A stretch of 64,000 nucleotides of DNA from Pseudomonadota bacterium (GCA_023423695.1 JAFAFA010000093.1:1-64000); one strand, 5' to 3'. Counted from the stretch's first letter, positions 26,456 through 35,639 are shown. A program made the numbers and translations. Notes: generated from the sequence alone by a model not told the origin.

Positions 26456-27660
26456 ACCCAATCCTTGAACGGTGCGCCGTTGCGCAACGCCCCTGGTTTA
26501 CGCGCCAGGACCGGGACATAGTGCCAGGGATCAAACACCGTTCTGTCGCGGCCGAAGCAGCGGGCGTGCTCGCCGACGATCCGTCCATCCTGGCACAGTT
26601 CGATCCGCTCGGCATAGGCGCGGATTTCCACCGGACGGCCCACCGCGCCGGCCGTGACCGAATACTTGTTGTTGTCGAAGCGTACCAGGCAGGTCTTCGA
26701 CACCGAGGCCGGTACCGCATGGAAGCCGTCGAACCGCCCGGCATAGGGAACCAGACTTGATCGCTCCGCCTCGAACATCTCCCAGACCGTCCGCTCCCGG
26801 ATTTCAGGATGGCGATACGCCTTGGCGTGGGCGACGCAGCGGTCCAGGAGCAAGCCGTTGAGTTCGTCGTAGCTCTTCACCCGCAGCCGGGGGGTGAAGA
26901 AGCGCTCGCGGACCAAGCCGACCTGATTCTCGACCTGTCCCTTTTCCCAGCCCGATGCCGGGGTGCAGGCGACCGGATCGACCAGATAATGGCTGCACAT
27001 CTGCAGGAAGCGCCGGTTGTAGACGCGCTCCTTGCCGGCAAAGATCGTATCGACCGCCGTCTTCATGTTGTCGTAAATGCCCCGCGTACAGGCGCCTTTG
27101 AAGAAGGCAAAGGCCCTGTCGTGGGCGTCGAACACCATCTCCTGGCTTTCGCGCGGATAGGCCCGCACGAACAGCATCCGGCTGTGACACAGGCGGACAT
27201 GGGCCACCTTCACCGTGACCGTCGTTCCGTTGATCAGGACGACCTCATGGCTCCAGTCGAACTGGTAGGCCTCGCCTGGCGCAAAGCTCAACGGCACGTA
27301 GGCTTGGGCGACGGAGGGTCCCTGCTCCTGCCGCCAAACCCGGGCATAACGACGGACAGCGTCGTAGCCGCCTTCATAGCCGCGCGACCATAACGTTTCG
27401 AACAGCCGAACCAGCGTCAGGCGTTCCCGTGATGCCTTTCCCTCGTTGGCCAGCAACAGAGCATCCAGCTCTTCACGCCAGGGGCCGATCTTCGGCAAGG
27501 GCTGGTTCGTGCGCGTGTAGCGGAACTCCGTGGCCTCCGACCGGATCACCTTCCGCACGACCTTCCGGGAAAGCCCAAACTCCCGGCAGATCACCTTGAT
27601 CGGTTTCTTCTGCACGAAGTAGGCACGACGGATCTTCGCGATCGTTTCCACAATCAGCAT
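26456..27660 (-). pseudogene. istA: IS21-family transposase IstA, C-terminally truncated
   Basis: About 400 codons, starting MLIVETIAKIRRAYFVQKK. HTH (VICREFGLSRKVVRKVIRS), RNase H-type core with FDWSHEVVLINGT, CTRGIYDNMKTAVD and WEKGQVENQVGLVRERFF. The product is cut after PFKDWVLPA by fusion to the ISL3 fragment, and istB is absent. The catalytic core looks complete, but without IstB the element should be immobile. It is unrelated in sequence to the IstA remnant at 17914-18528. Confidence 0.85.
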
Positions 27661-27753
27661 CCCTCGACAGGCCTCCATGTCCTCCATGGCGGCCAGTGTG
27701 GACCCAAAGCTTCGGGGGTCCCGTTTGGATGCCGATCACCCCCTAAACGGGGT

Positions 27754-27775
27754 CCTTATTCCATGCCGATTCACA
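27754..27775 (-). repeat. IS21-type terminal inverted repeat, right copy
   Basis: Perfect 22-base reverse complement of 25800-25821. It lies about 95 bases upstream of the istA start, the usual layout for this family. Confidence 0.85.
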
Positions 27776-27979
27776 GTGCTTCCATTCGACGAGGACGCGG
27801 CCGGGCACTACGGCGAGATCCGTGCCGATCTTGAGCGGCGCGGCAGCATTATCGGACCCTACGATCTGATGATCGCCGCGCATGCCCGCAGCCGGGGCCT
27901 AATCGTCGTAACGGGAAACCTGGGTGAGTTTCGGCGTGTCGATGGCCTTCGGTCGGAAGATTGGCTCATCGACGCCTAA
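27776..27979 (+). pseudogene. vapC: VapC-type PIN toxin, C-terminal fragment
   Basis: The last 68 codons of a PIN-domain ribonuclease toxin: VLPFDEDAAGHYGEIRADLE, IIGPYDLMIAAHARSRGL, VVTGNLGEFRRVDGLRSEDWL. The conserved second-half acidic residue (PYDLMIAAHA) is present, but the N-terminal catalytic Asp half was removed by the IS21 end at 27775. The antitoxin gene vapB is not found nearby. Confidence 0.8.
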
Positions 27980-28123
27980 TCCAGAAAAGGAGCCAGAACT
28001 GGATGTCGGTCATCAGTCAATGGCTTTGAAGGTCCGCTTCTGGCGGATTGTGTTGAAAAAGTCGGTGTTGCCGGCCGCGTGAGACCTTGATTCAATCCTC
28101 CTTGGCAGAAGGAGGACCCAGCG

Positions 28124-28267
28124 ATGATGGGCGAGCGGACGGTGATGCAGGAGGCGCTGTTCTACGAGTTCAGCCTTGAGCGGCATGTCCCGTCGGATCA
28201 CCTGCTTCGCTCAATCGACCGGTTCGTCAATCGGCAGCATTGTAACGATCAGGCGCACGCGCGGTAA
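28124..28267 (+). pseudogene. IS1182/IS5-type transposase, first 47 codons
   Basis: MMGERTVMQEALFYEFSLER, then DHLLRSIDRFVN: the characteristic start of these transposases, preceded by the ribosome site GAAGGAGGA and by AT-richer sequence (GTGTTGAAAAAGTCGG) typical of the element's left end. Homology stops at about 28245, where an IS66-like end (GTAAGGGTGTG) begins. Confidence 0.75.
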
Positions 28268-28312
28268 GGGTGTGTATCAGCGCCGAAGTGGGATTCATCG
28301 TAAGCAGTGTTC

Positions 28313-28515
28313 TCAGGCCACGGCGGGTCCCACCTGCCGGGTATAGACCCAGGGCAGGAGTTCATCGAGCTTGGTGATCGGATGACCGCCGGCGAGTTTG
28401 GTCAGCACGTCGGCGAACCAAGCCAGCCGATCGACGCCGCTGAGCTTGCAGGGTTCCACCAGCGACGCGATGGTCGCCCAGTGCTCGCCGCCGCCATCGC
28501 TGCCGGCGAATAGAG
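28313..28515 (-). pseudogene. IS66-family TnpC, C-terminal fragment
   Basis: Minus-strand reading LFAGSDGGGEHWATIASLVE, KLSGVDRLAWFADVLTKLAG and PITKLDELLPWVY, the conserved C-terminus of IS66-type transposases, ending at a TGA at 28313. The upstream catalytic part is not contiguous. Confidence 0.8.
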
Positions 28516-28649
28516 CACTCTTGCGTCAGGGCCAGATCCACAGCTGGGCATCTTCCACCTCGACGCTGGAACGGTCGAGCCGAGGGTGAAGGAACTTCCG
28601 GTGGCAGACCTGCTGGAACAGATCGACACCGCAGCGCTGTCACAGCGCC

Positions 28650-28750
28650 GAGCGCAGCGCTTCGACCGCGGCAACGTAGCGTTTCGACCGCACAGCGTAG
28701 CGCTTCAGCCGCTCAGAGCGCAGCATTCAGTCCGCGAAGCGCAGCGCTGA
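28650..28750. repeat. Imperfect tandem repeat, about 22-base period
   Basis: About four and a half degenerate copies of a unit like GTAGCGCTTCGACCGC plus a variable spacer lie end to end between two IS66 fragments. It codes for nothing recognisable and may be slippage-generated filler at a recombination junction. Confidence 0.4.
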
Positions 28751-28768
28751 GGGAGCCGCTTCCGCTGG

Positions 28769-29098
28769 GTGCTTTCCGCCGAAATATGCACGCCGGGAAC
28801 CGGCCGGGTGAAGACCGGACGGCTGTGGGCCTATGTCCGCGATGATCGGCCTTGGCAGGGGCTGGACCCGCCGGCGGCGATTTACGCCTACACCAGCGAT
28901 CGCAAAGGCGAACGCCCGGCCGCCCACCTGCGGGAGTTCCGCGGGGTGCTGCAGGTGGACGGCTATGCCGGGTTCGAACGGCTGGCTGCCGGCAATCGGG
29001 TTGTGCTGGCGGCGTGCTGGAGCCATGCGCGTCGACATTTTTACGACCTGGCCGAAAACGGCTCGCCTACCTGCGCGACGTCTTGGAGCGCATGGTGA
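28769..29098 (+). pseudogene. IS66-family TnpC, central catalytic fragment
   Basis: Reads TPGTGRVKTGRLWAYVRDDRPW, AIYAYTSDRKGERPAAHL, GVLQVDGYAGFERL and AACWSHARRHFYDLAE: the DDE core region of IS66 transposases. Both ends are missing. It lies opposite in strand to the C-terminal IS66 fragment at 28313, so at least one inversion or two insertions are needed to explain both. Confidence 0.82.
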
Positions 29099-29255
29099 AC
29101 GGCTATCCCGCCAGCCGCCTCGCCGATCCCCTCCCATGGAACTGGAAGCCCGCCGTCAACGCCTGATCCGGTGCGATCACGCTCCGCTTACACTTCATCG
29201 CGCCCCCGGTCCGCTGCCATAGCAGCCGGCCGTACCATCCTCCCCCAGGTTTGCG

Positions 29256-29531
29256 ACGGTTTCTTACACCTTCACCTGCTTCGGCATCTCCTACGCCTCC
29301 GGCCGCCTCAAGCACGGCCCGTTCACCTCGCTGGCCGCGGCCCAGCGCGCTTTGGCGTAGCTCGTGGAGCGGGACGGCAACCCGGCCGCCTACGGCATCA
29401 CCCTGTGCGTATACGACAACCGCCGCAGCGCCATGAACTCGGACGCCTCGAACTATTGTGCGCTGCGCGGCTACATCCGCAGCTTCGACTGGCACCAGGT
29501 GGCCGCCCTCAACGAGACCGAGGCCCGCTGA
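29256..29531 (+). pseudogene. Small unknown protein gene broken by an in-frame TAG
   Basis: Reading TVSYTFTCFGISYASGRLKHG, then SLAAAQRALA, a TAG codon at about 29355, and in the same frame LVERDGNPAAYGITLCVYDN ... RSFDWHQVAALNETEAR, ending TGA at 29529. The protein-like composition on both sides of one stop suggests a recently inactivated gene (or readthrough). No start codon is visible at the 5' side, which abuts IS66 debris. Function unknown. Confidence 0.45.
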
Positions 29532-29586
29532 CCGGCGCTCTGGCGCCTCAACCCCATATCCACCTGGAAACACGAGGAGAGCCGCC

Positions 29587-29940
29587 ATGATGAACCAGCC
29601 TTCCCCCGCCATCGCATGGCGCTACCCCATGGGGAACGCCGAAGCGGTCCTGCCGACCGGGCACCACATCCGCGTCTTGGGTGATACGTCGCGCTGCGGC
29701 TACCGCCCCATGTTCACCCCGCGGGACGAGCAGTGGGACTGGCACATCGTTAATCCCAGCGGCCAGCGCATCCGCGGAGCCACCGGCGTTGCGCCACTGC
29801 GCCGCGTCGCCATGGGGATGGCGCTGTGCCACCTCCTGACCCGCTGCGAGCTGTCCGCTCACGAACGGATGGTGTTGGCCAGGATTGGGCTCGACCGGTC
29901 GACCACGCAAGACTGCTACTACCCGCCGCGCCCGCGCTGA
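29587..29940 (+). CDS. Hypothetical protein, 117 aa
   Basis: Starts MMNQPSPAIAWRYPMGNAEA after a good ribosome site (GAGGAGAG, six bases before the ATG), 55 bases downstream of the broken small gene, so both were probably one operon. Sequence contains GYRPMFTPRDEQWDWHIVN and LCHLLTRCELSAHERMVLARIG. No domain, signal peptide or membrane segment recognised. It is the only intact non-IS gene between 25.7 and 31.2 kb. Confidence 0.6.
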   Translation: MMNQPSPAIAWRYPMGNAEAVLPTGHHIRVLGDTSRCGYRPMFTPRDEQWDWHIVNPSGQRIRGATGVAPLRRVAMGMALCHLLTRCELSAHERMVLARIGLDRSTTQDCYYPPRPR

Positions 29941-30017
29941 CTCGCCGGCCCACCAGGGCGCCGCGGCTCGCCGCGATACCCGAGCGAGCCAGCCAGAGCC
30001 GGGTAACGAAGGCTGCC

Positions 30018-30090
30018 ATGCAGACCATCAGCGCCAACGCCTGGACCTCGACCATCACCCACGCCGTCAGCCGGGCGCTCGCTGGGCATG
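30018..30090 (+). pseudogene. Start of a small gene, truncated by transposon sequence
   Basis: MQTISANAWTSTITHAVSRA begins after GAAGGCTGCC and follows the 117-aa gene by 77 bases. Around codon 24 the sequence turns into IS-end-like DNA (TGTGGATCAGCTTGGAACTG), so only the N-terminus survives. Identity unknown. Confidence 0.35.
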
Positions 30091-30157
30091 ATCGACATTG
30101 CCTTGGGTGTGGATCAGCTTGGAACTGGGGTTCATCCGCTCGACACTGCTGGCGAAT

Positions 30158-30340
30158 TCAGGAGGTGCGTGCGACTCCAACAAGCTGGCCGAAGTGCGCT
30201 TGCCTGGTCGGCGCTATGGGAGAGCCTTCCAGCCAGCTGCCGATCCTGAGCAAATTCATGGCGGCCGCGGTGGCCATGTGCTGAAGGCACGTCTTGGCGA
30301 GGCCCATATAGCGGGCCCGACGCAGGTCGAAGGCGCGCAC
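30158..30340 (-). pseudogene. IS1182/IS5-type transposase, C-terminal fragment
   Basis: Minus-strand text RRARYMGLAKTCLQHMATAA, LLRIGSWLEGSPIAPTRQ and HFGQLVG is the end of an IS1182-type transposase. It is fused in frame to the truncated alcohol dehydrogenase upstream. Confidence 0.75.
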
Positions 30341-30344
30341 CGCC

Positions 30345-30650
30345 CGCGAGATCGTTGCCTCCCCGTCCTCGCAGTCCGGGCAGTGCCGGCAGCTGTCGAC
30401 GATGCAGCCGATGCCGACGAAATCGCCCCGCCGGAAGCCCGAGACATGCGCGCCCACCGCCGACACGCGGCCCACGATCTCGTGGCCGGGGACGCACGGC
30501 CAGTGCGTGCCTGCCCATTCCGCGCGCGCCTGATGCAGGTCCGAGTGACAGATGCCGCAATAGGCGATCTCGATCTGGACGTCGTGCGGACCGGGAGCCC
30601 GCCGCGTGATCTCCAGCGGTTCGAGGGGCTCGAGCGCCGCGATGGTGGCC
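30345..30650 (-). pseudogene. Zinc alcohol dehydrogenase (YahK/cinnamyl type), N-terminal fragment
   Basis: LEPLEITRRAPGPHDVQIEI, YCGICHSDLHQARAEW (catalytic zinc Cys and His), VPGHEIVGRVSAVGAHVSGF and VDSCRHCPDCEDGE (structural zinc cysteines) define an NAD(P)-dependent medium-chain alcohol dehydrogenase. It is cut just before the conserved EQYC motif by the IS1182 fragment, and its 5' end is replaced by MFS sequence. Confidence 0.82.
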
Positions 30651-30654
30651 GCGG

Positions 30655-30830
30655 GCGCGTTGCCGCCGTTGAGGATGGCCAGAGCCCGCGGCACCGAGGA
30701 CTCCGGCACCAGCCGCATCACCGTGGCCGTTGACATCGACCAGAAGCCGCCGATGGTGACGCCGAGCAGTGCCCGCCGATCATCAGCGTCGCGTAATCCG
30801 GTGCGATGGCGACGATGGCTCCGACAGGGC
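30655..30830 (-). pseudogene. MFS transporter internal fragment with frameshift
   Basis: GAIVAIAPDYATLMIG in one frame, then RALLGVTIGGFWSMSTATVM and RLVPESSVPRALAILNGGNA in the next frame: a contiguous MFS drug-efflux-type stretch if one base is restored near 30770. It joins the alcohol dehydrogenase fragment in frame after ATIAA. Confidence 0.7.
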
Positions 30831-31220
30831 CATCAGGCCGGTCAGGGACAGCCGATGCCCGAGGGGTCGATATCACGCTGGAGGGTGATCTGGTGGCGCT
30901 GCTCAGTCTCGGCCTGGGCGCAAACGCACCAAAGGCCGGCGCTGCGGGAGCGGCCGGCCTTCGCGAACAGGTGCGTTCGGTAATGGTGGTTGCGGGGGCA
31001 CAAAGCCACCGAGATTTGACTCTGCCGCCGGTGGAGATCTGATTGAGCCGCACTTGCAACCAGTCGGACACTTGATGCGGAAGCGCTCCACATTTTCGGA
31101 ACGCTGGTGACGGGAACGGGGGCTGGGATCCTCTTCTGGCCAGCCGTGGCGGTGTTGGGACGCTGAGCAGGCGGCACGCTGCACCGCGCTTTCTACATGA
31201 TGCACCGTGCCGCCCCACGT
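30831..31220. other. 390 bases of unassigned, probably degenerate sequence
   Basis: No open frame here gives a protein I can recognise on either strand, and composition suggests shuffled coding debris. It separates the mosaic pseudogenes from the end of the GHKL gene. Confidence 0.4.
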
Positions 31221-34200
31221 TCATTCAGCGGCCATTTTCGCCCTGGAGGCCAACCAAGTTCGTAGCATGGCCAGAGACCCATCGTCGACGGGGTGCCCAT
31301 CGAGAAATCGTTGAGTCAAGGCGATCCGGAAGGCGTAGCTCTGCCCGCTTAGACTCGGCGGCGCGGCCTCATCGACAGCCCAGGTGTTGTTGGCCAGAGG
31401 GCTATGGAGCTTGGCCTCCCATTGCACGAGGCGCTGCACAGCCAGCAGGTCCGTCAAGGGGTTCCAAAGCCAGCAGATACGGTAAGGCTCGCAGCCCTCG
31501 CCGGGCGTGAGGACGGCCATGAGGTATGGCATGCCGTTCTCCCGCGCCGTCAATGCCAGCTGCACCTCCAGGCGGGACCAGAACATCAGGCCGCTCGTGC
31601 TGTGCTTGACCTCGACTAGCACCTTGCCGCCCGGACCGACCACCAGCGCATCCGCTCCCTTGGTGAGCGGATGCACCCGGTCCGGGAAGGCCGCTCTCAG
31701 GCATGCGTGCAGCCACATTTCGGCATCCCGTCCCGAGAGCGGATCCGGTCCGGTCGGCGTGTGCGACCCCGAGGGGACCGTTTCCGCGGCCTGCATGATT
31801 TCCGCCAGCACCTGCTCGATGGACACGGACGCCGCCCCCTCCATCCCCGCCTTGGTCTGTTTGCGGTCGATGGGAATGCGGACGACCTTCTTGGGCGCAA
31901 ACGGCGGGGGCTTGCCCGTGGGAGGCGGGGGCGGAGGGTCCGTCACCGTGGGGCCACCCGGTGCACCGGTCTCGTCACCGGTGTCCTCACCGGTATCCGC
32001 GTCGGACGGGGTCTCCGACGACGGCTCCGCTCCTTCGCTCGCCATGGCGGCATGCTGGGCCCGCGCCCTCTCCATGTCCTCTTCCAGCTCGTCCAGGTCC
32101 TCCTGCGTCACGCCGTAGGTGCGCAGGCGCTCCAGGAGGGCGTCGGTGCTGTCGATGCGCAGCAGGTTTTCGATGCGGTCCCGGTCGGCTTCGGCGGGAG
32201 CGATGACGCGGGCGAGCCCGTGCCAGGGATCGCGGGTCACGTCGACGTAGGCGCACCCATCCTGGTCCTTGTGGCCGGGCACCGGCACGCGGGGGAGCTC
32301 CTGGCCCATGTAGGTGAGCTGCAACGCCAAGCCATCGACGCACACCAGCGGGTCGGGAAGCTTGAAATTCGGCTTGTCCAAGACGAGCATCAGGGCGCGA
32401 CGGCGCTCGTGCAGGCGCCCCAAGATCTCGGGGCCGACAACCGTGTTCACCGGTCCGGGCACGGAGGCCGTCGTGATGACCTCGGAGAGCCGCTTCACGC
32501 CAAGCTTGCTGGTCGCGGCGTTTCCGGACCGCAGACGCAGCAGGAACAGCTTGGCCCCGGCGCGCTTGAGCGCGGCGCGCACCTCCACGCCGTCCAGGTA
32601 ATCCAGGTCGATGTGGCGCGCCTCCGAGGCGGGGCAGAACTGCACCTCGTCGCGACCATCGACGGCGACCTCGCAAGGCACGGGCGCCTGGGTAAGCGGC
32701 AGGTTTGTGTCGCAGTGGCTCAAAAATCGGAAGAACAGCCTGCGCGACAGCTGCACCAGCGGCGGCTGCGTGCCAAGGCTGCCGCAGATGGTCCGATCCA
32801 CGGGCTTGGCGGAGGCCACGGCCTGGGCTAGCCCCTTGATCCAGCCGACCCACGATCGCGCGTCCTTGGGAAGGGTGGTTTGCAGCCCCAGCCGGTGCAA
32901 GAACAGCTGCATCTCCCGCATCTCGCCCTCGCTGTTCGCCTTCAGCCACAGCTCCGGCGTCACCCCCTCGATGCCCGCGTCCGGCTGGAAGGCGTCCACC
33001 GGCGCGGCCACCGTAGCGGTTGAGATCCGGGTCTTCCGCACCGGCATCCAGGCGGTCTTGCACAGCTGGTACTCCGCGAAGGAGGTCCACCGACACTCCG
33101 GCTGATGGCTGTGCTTCTGGTTGCGGGGCATGTACGCGCAGCGGCGCCCGTTGAGCTGCTTTTTCAGGGTCATGGCCCAGCGCACCGCCTGAACCCCGCC
33201 GACGTCCTTGCTCACGATGTCCGGCCAAAGGTCGATCATCCACTCGTGCTCGACGTGGCGGAACCCGCTCAGATTGGCTAGGACCCAGTAGCTTTTGCCG
33301 TCAGGCGTCTGCGGCGGGTTCGAGGTCAGCCGCCGCAGCTTCGGCTCCCACGACACGCCCAGCCAGCGCAGGATAACCTTCCACCAGTCCTGACCCTTCT
33401 TCCGCAAGCGGGCGGTCCATTTCGGAAACGGGAGAATCACGGGCGAGGCGCCGGCCGGGCTGTTGGCCGGGGCGAAGTAGCAGTCGAAGCGCGACGGCCC
33501 GCCCCACGCCTCGCCCGCGTAGCAGTGCGGCGCCGGGGTCCAGCGTCCGTCCACGGTCGGGATCTTGATGGCCGTCACGAGCGCATCTCGCAGGGGGTTC
33601 CGGGCCACGCCCGGATCATCGTCCCAGAGCGTCATCTCCTCAAACGGTACATCGTTCCTGATCCGGGTCTGAATCTGCTCAAGAACCTCCCACCCCGATT
33701 CCTGCCAGAACGCGTCCGCCTGCTTTCGGAGAAACGGCGCCAGCACGTTGCTGAGGAACCCGGCTTGGTCGCGGACGACCCCGTTGGTCCAGCGCAGCCA
33801 GTCCGGGTCTTTCCCCTGGTCGAACCGCTCCACCAGGGCTTTGATGCTGGGAGACAGGGCGTGGGCGGGCAACCACGCGGGCCAGCGCCGGTCATCGTCC
33901 CGCGTCAGCACTATGGGCTGGTCACCGGCGAGGCTGACCGGCTTGCCCGCGCTTGTCATCCAAAACGGGATCGTGGCGAAGTCCTTAGGCGATTCGCCGG
34001 GCGCGAAGAAGCTGTGCTTGATGGCCTTATGGGTCGCCCACAGCGCCCGTCGGCACGCTGCCTCGGTGTCGTTCCGACACTGGGCCAGCAGGCGGTAATG
34101 CATCTCCTTGGGAAGGCTGTTCGCCCCCAAGCGTTCCAAAGCAGCACGGTTGGCGGCGGTGTTCAGCCGCGGCGCCAGGAGCCGGAAGCCCTGCACTAGG

Positions 34201-35480
34201 GGCGCGCTGGGCTTGACCACCAGCCCAAGCCAGTGCCGCCAAGTGTGCACGGCCTTCGGCGCCGCCGGGGGACGCCCGATGACCGGAACGAATTCGGCAC
34301 TGCGCACCGCTTCCCAGGTCTGGCGGCGCAAGCGTCCCATCAGCGAGGAGTCGCGCCCCTCGGCGGCGCCGCGGAACACCGCCAGCGTCGTGGGAACCGG
34401 CGCGTCCTGGGCAACCCTGACCACGAGCGTGGCGAAGTCCTGCAAGCGTTGCTGGTCGAGGGCGTCGGTGGTGGTCTCCCGGATGCGCTTGCGGTTCCCT
34501 TCGACCTCGAACGGCACATGCACCAGCGCGGCGATGCCAGTCACTTCGTTGGTCGGGTAGTAGACGTGCAGCGGCGGCGGCTGGGCGGCGGGAACCAGCG
34601 CGCCGCTTGCGTCCAGTGGCAGGCAAATCGCGGTCACTGGTACCCGCCCCTGCGCGTCCGCCGCCCCGCGCAGCACCCAGCGCCGCCAGCGCACGGTGGG
34701 CTCGCCGGTCACCGCAAGGTCGGCCCACCCGTCGGCGAGCCCCGGCTGCTGGCGGCGCACCGACAGGATGCGCTCGGAACGCCCTTGGACGATCCGCACC
34801 CGCGACAGTTTGGCCGAGAGCAACAGGAAGTGCGGCTCCAGGCGCTCCACGACGGCGCCCAGCCGCGCCCGCGCGCGCTCGTCGCGAAACGGCAGCCGAA
34901 TCACCGTGGCGTAGCCCGCCGCCATGAGCTGCTGGACGCGGGGGGCCGGGTCGCAGGGGTGCGGGATGCGGAACGTCGGCGGGAGCAGGCGGGGGTTATC
35001 GTTGATCGCGCGGATCAGCGCGGCGTTCTCGGTCGCCGAGAAGCGCAGATGAAACGGGCCGCTGTGCACCTCGGGCTCGTCGGTGACCTCCAGCACGCTC
35101 TTGAAACCCAACCCCTTGGTGCCGATGAAGCCATCGCCGGTGCCCACCCGCATGGCGTCATCAGCGTTCTGCAACAACTCCCACAGCGCCCGCCCGTCGT
35201 AGTCGCGCCCGATCTCTTTCTCGGTCTCCTGGTCGGAGACGATCTCGTTGGGGTTGGTCCGGTACCGGCGCAGCTCGATGTCCTGGATATGCTGCACCAG
35301 ACGGGCGTCTGGCACACCATCGAAGTCGAAGACGACGGAGGTCTTGGCGCTCTGGTGCGCCTTGCAGATGCTGATCACCCCCGCGCGGCTGAGCGGCGCC
35401 CCGGTGTTGGCCACCAGAACGGCGTCCTCGTCCACAAGCACGCAGATATCGCCTTCCCTGGCCCTCTTGGACACCGACAT
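31221..35480 (-). CDS. Large GHKL (sacsin-like) ATPase with C-terminal PD-(D/E)xK-type nuclease
   Basis: About 1419 aa. GHKL motifs: N-box ELLQNADDA at about 101-109 and lid GTKGLGFKSVLE at 120-131. A G1-like segment, VLVANTGAPLSRAGV at 22-36, lies before the N-box instead of between N-box and lid. The middle 1000 residues are unassigned. A Pro-rich linker (PPPPPPTGKPPPF) precedes a C-terminal nuclease-like domain, with ADALVV and VLVEVKHS near 1275-1292 giving the D...ExK signature. Sacsin-like ATPase plus nuclease proteins occur in defense islands, where ATP binding is thought to gate DNA cleavage. Start at ATG 35480 (GGAAAGG upstream); a GTG at 35585 is possible, but the extra residues have weaker third-position GC bias. 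It is a single-gene system here. Confidence 0.82.
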   Translation of the reverse strand: MSVSKRAREGDICVLVDEDAVLVANTGAPLSRAGVISICKAHQSAKTSVVFDFDGVPDARLVQHIQDIELRRYRTNPNEIVSDQETEKEIGRDYDGRALWELLQNADDAMRVGTGDGFIGTKGLGFKSVLEVTDEPEVHSGPFHLRFSATENAALIRAINDNPRLLPPTFRIPHPCDPAPRVQQLMAAGYATVIRLPFRDERARARLGAVVERLEPHFLLLSAKLSRVRIVQGRSERILSVRRQQPGLADGWADLAVTGEPTVRWRRWVLRGAADAQGRVPVTAICLPLDASGALVPAAQPPPLHVYYPTNEVTGIAALVHVPFEVEGNRKRIRETTTDALDQQRLQDFATLVVRVAQDAPVPTTLAVFRGAAEGRDSSLMGRLRRQTWEAVRSAEFVPVIGRPPAAPKAVHTWRHWLGLVVKPSAPLVQGFRLLAPRLNTAANRAALERLGANSLPKEMHYRLLAQCRNDTEAACRRALWATHKAIKHSFFAPGESPKDFATIPFWMTSAGKPVSLAGDQPIVLTRDDDRRWPAWLPAHALSPSIKALVERFDQGKDPDWLRWTNGVVRDQAGFLSNVLAPFLRKQADAFWQESGWEVLEQIQTRIRNDVPFEEMTLWDDDPGVARNPLRDALVTAIKIPTVDGRWTPAPHCYAGEAWGGPSRFDCYFAPANSPAGASPVILPFPKWTARLRKKGQDWWKVILRWLGVSWEPKLRRLTSNPPQTPDGKSYWVLANLSGFRHVEHEWMIDLWPDIVSKDVGGVQAVRWAMTLKKQLNGRRCAYMPRNQKHSHQPECRWTSFAEYQLCKTAWMPVRKTRISTATVAAPVDAFQPDAGIEGVTPELWLKANSEGEMREMQLFLHRLGLQTTLPKDARSWVGWIKGLAQAVASAKPVDRTICGSLGTQPPLVQLSRRLFFRFLSHCDTNLPLTQAPVPCEVAVDGRDEVQFCPASEARHIDLDYLDGVEVRAALKRAGAKLFLLRLRSGNAATSKLGVKRLSEVITTASVPGPVNTVVGPEILGRLHERRRALMLVLDKPNFKLPDPLVCVDGLALQLTYMGQELPRVPVPGHKDQDGCAYVDVTRDPWHGLARVIAPAEADRDRIENLLRIDSTDALLERLRTYGVTQEDLDELEEDMERARAQHAAMASEGAEPSSETPSDADTGEDTGDETGAPGGPTVTDPPPPPPTGKPPPFAPKKVVRIPIDRKQTKAGMEGAASVSIEQVLAEIMQAAETVPSGSHTPTGPDPLSGRDAEMWLHACLRAAFPDRVHPLTKGADALVVGPGGKVLVEVKHSTSGLMFWSRLEVQLALTARENGMPYLMAVLTPGEGCEPYRICWLWNPLTDLLAVQRLVQWEAKLHSPLANNTWAVDEAAPPSLSGQSYAFRIALTQRFLDGHPVDDGSLAMLRTWLASRAKMAAE

Positions 35481-35639
35481 GCCGCGCCCTTTCCCCGCGT
35501 CTTCGGAAGCCGAAACACGGGCTTGGCGCGCGGGTTCCTTAAGACCCGGCCTGACATGTCCTTTCAGGCTGAGCTTTGCCGCCACCCCTCCTTTGGGGCA
35601 ACCTTATTGGGGGACAGGGCAGCCAGCGCGATAGGATCG

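Larger units (their letters stand above)
25800..27775. mobile_element. IS21-family element, internally rearranged, containing an ISL3 fragment
   Basis: Bounded by a perfect 22-base inverted repeat. Inside are the 5' part of an ISL3-type transposase (plus strand) abutting a 3'-truncated istA (minus strand); istB and the end of istA are gone. Flanking bases show no clear target duplication, so ends may have been shuffled. The right end truncates a vapC gene. Confidence 0.75.
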
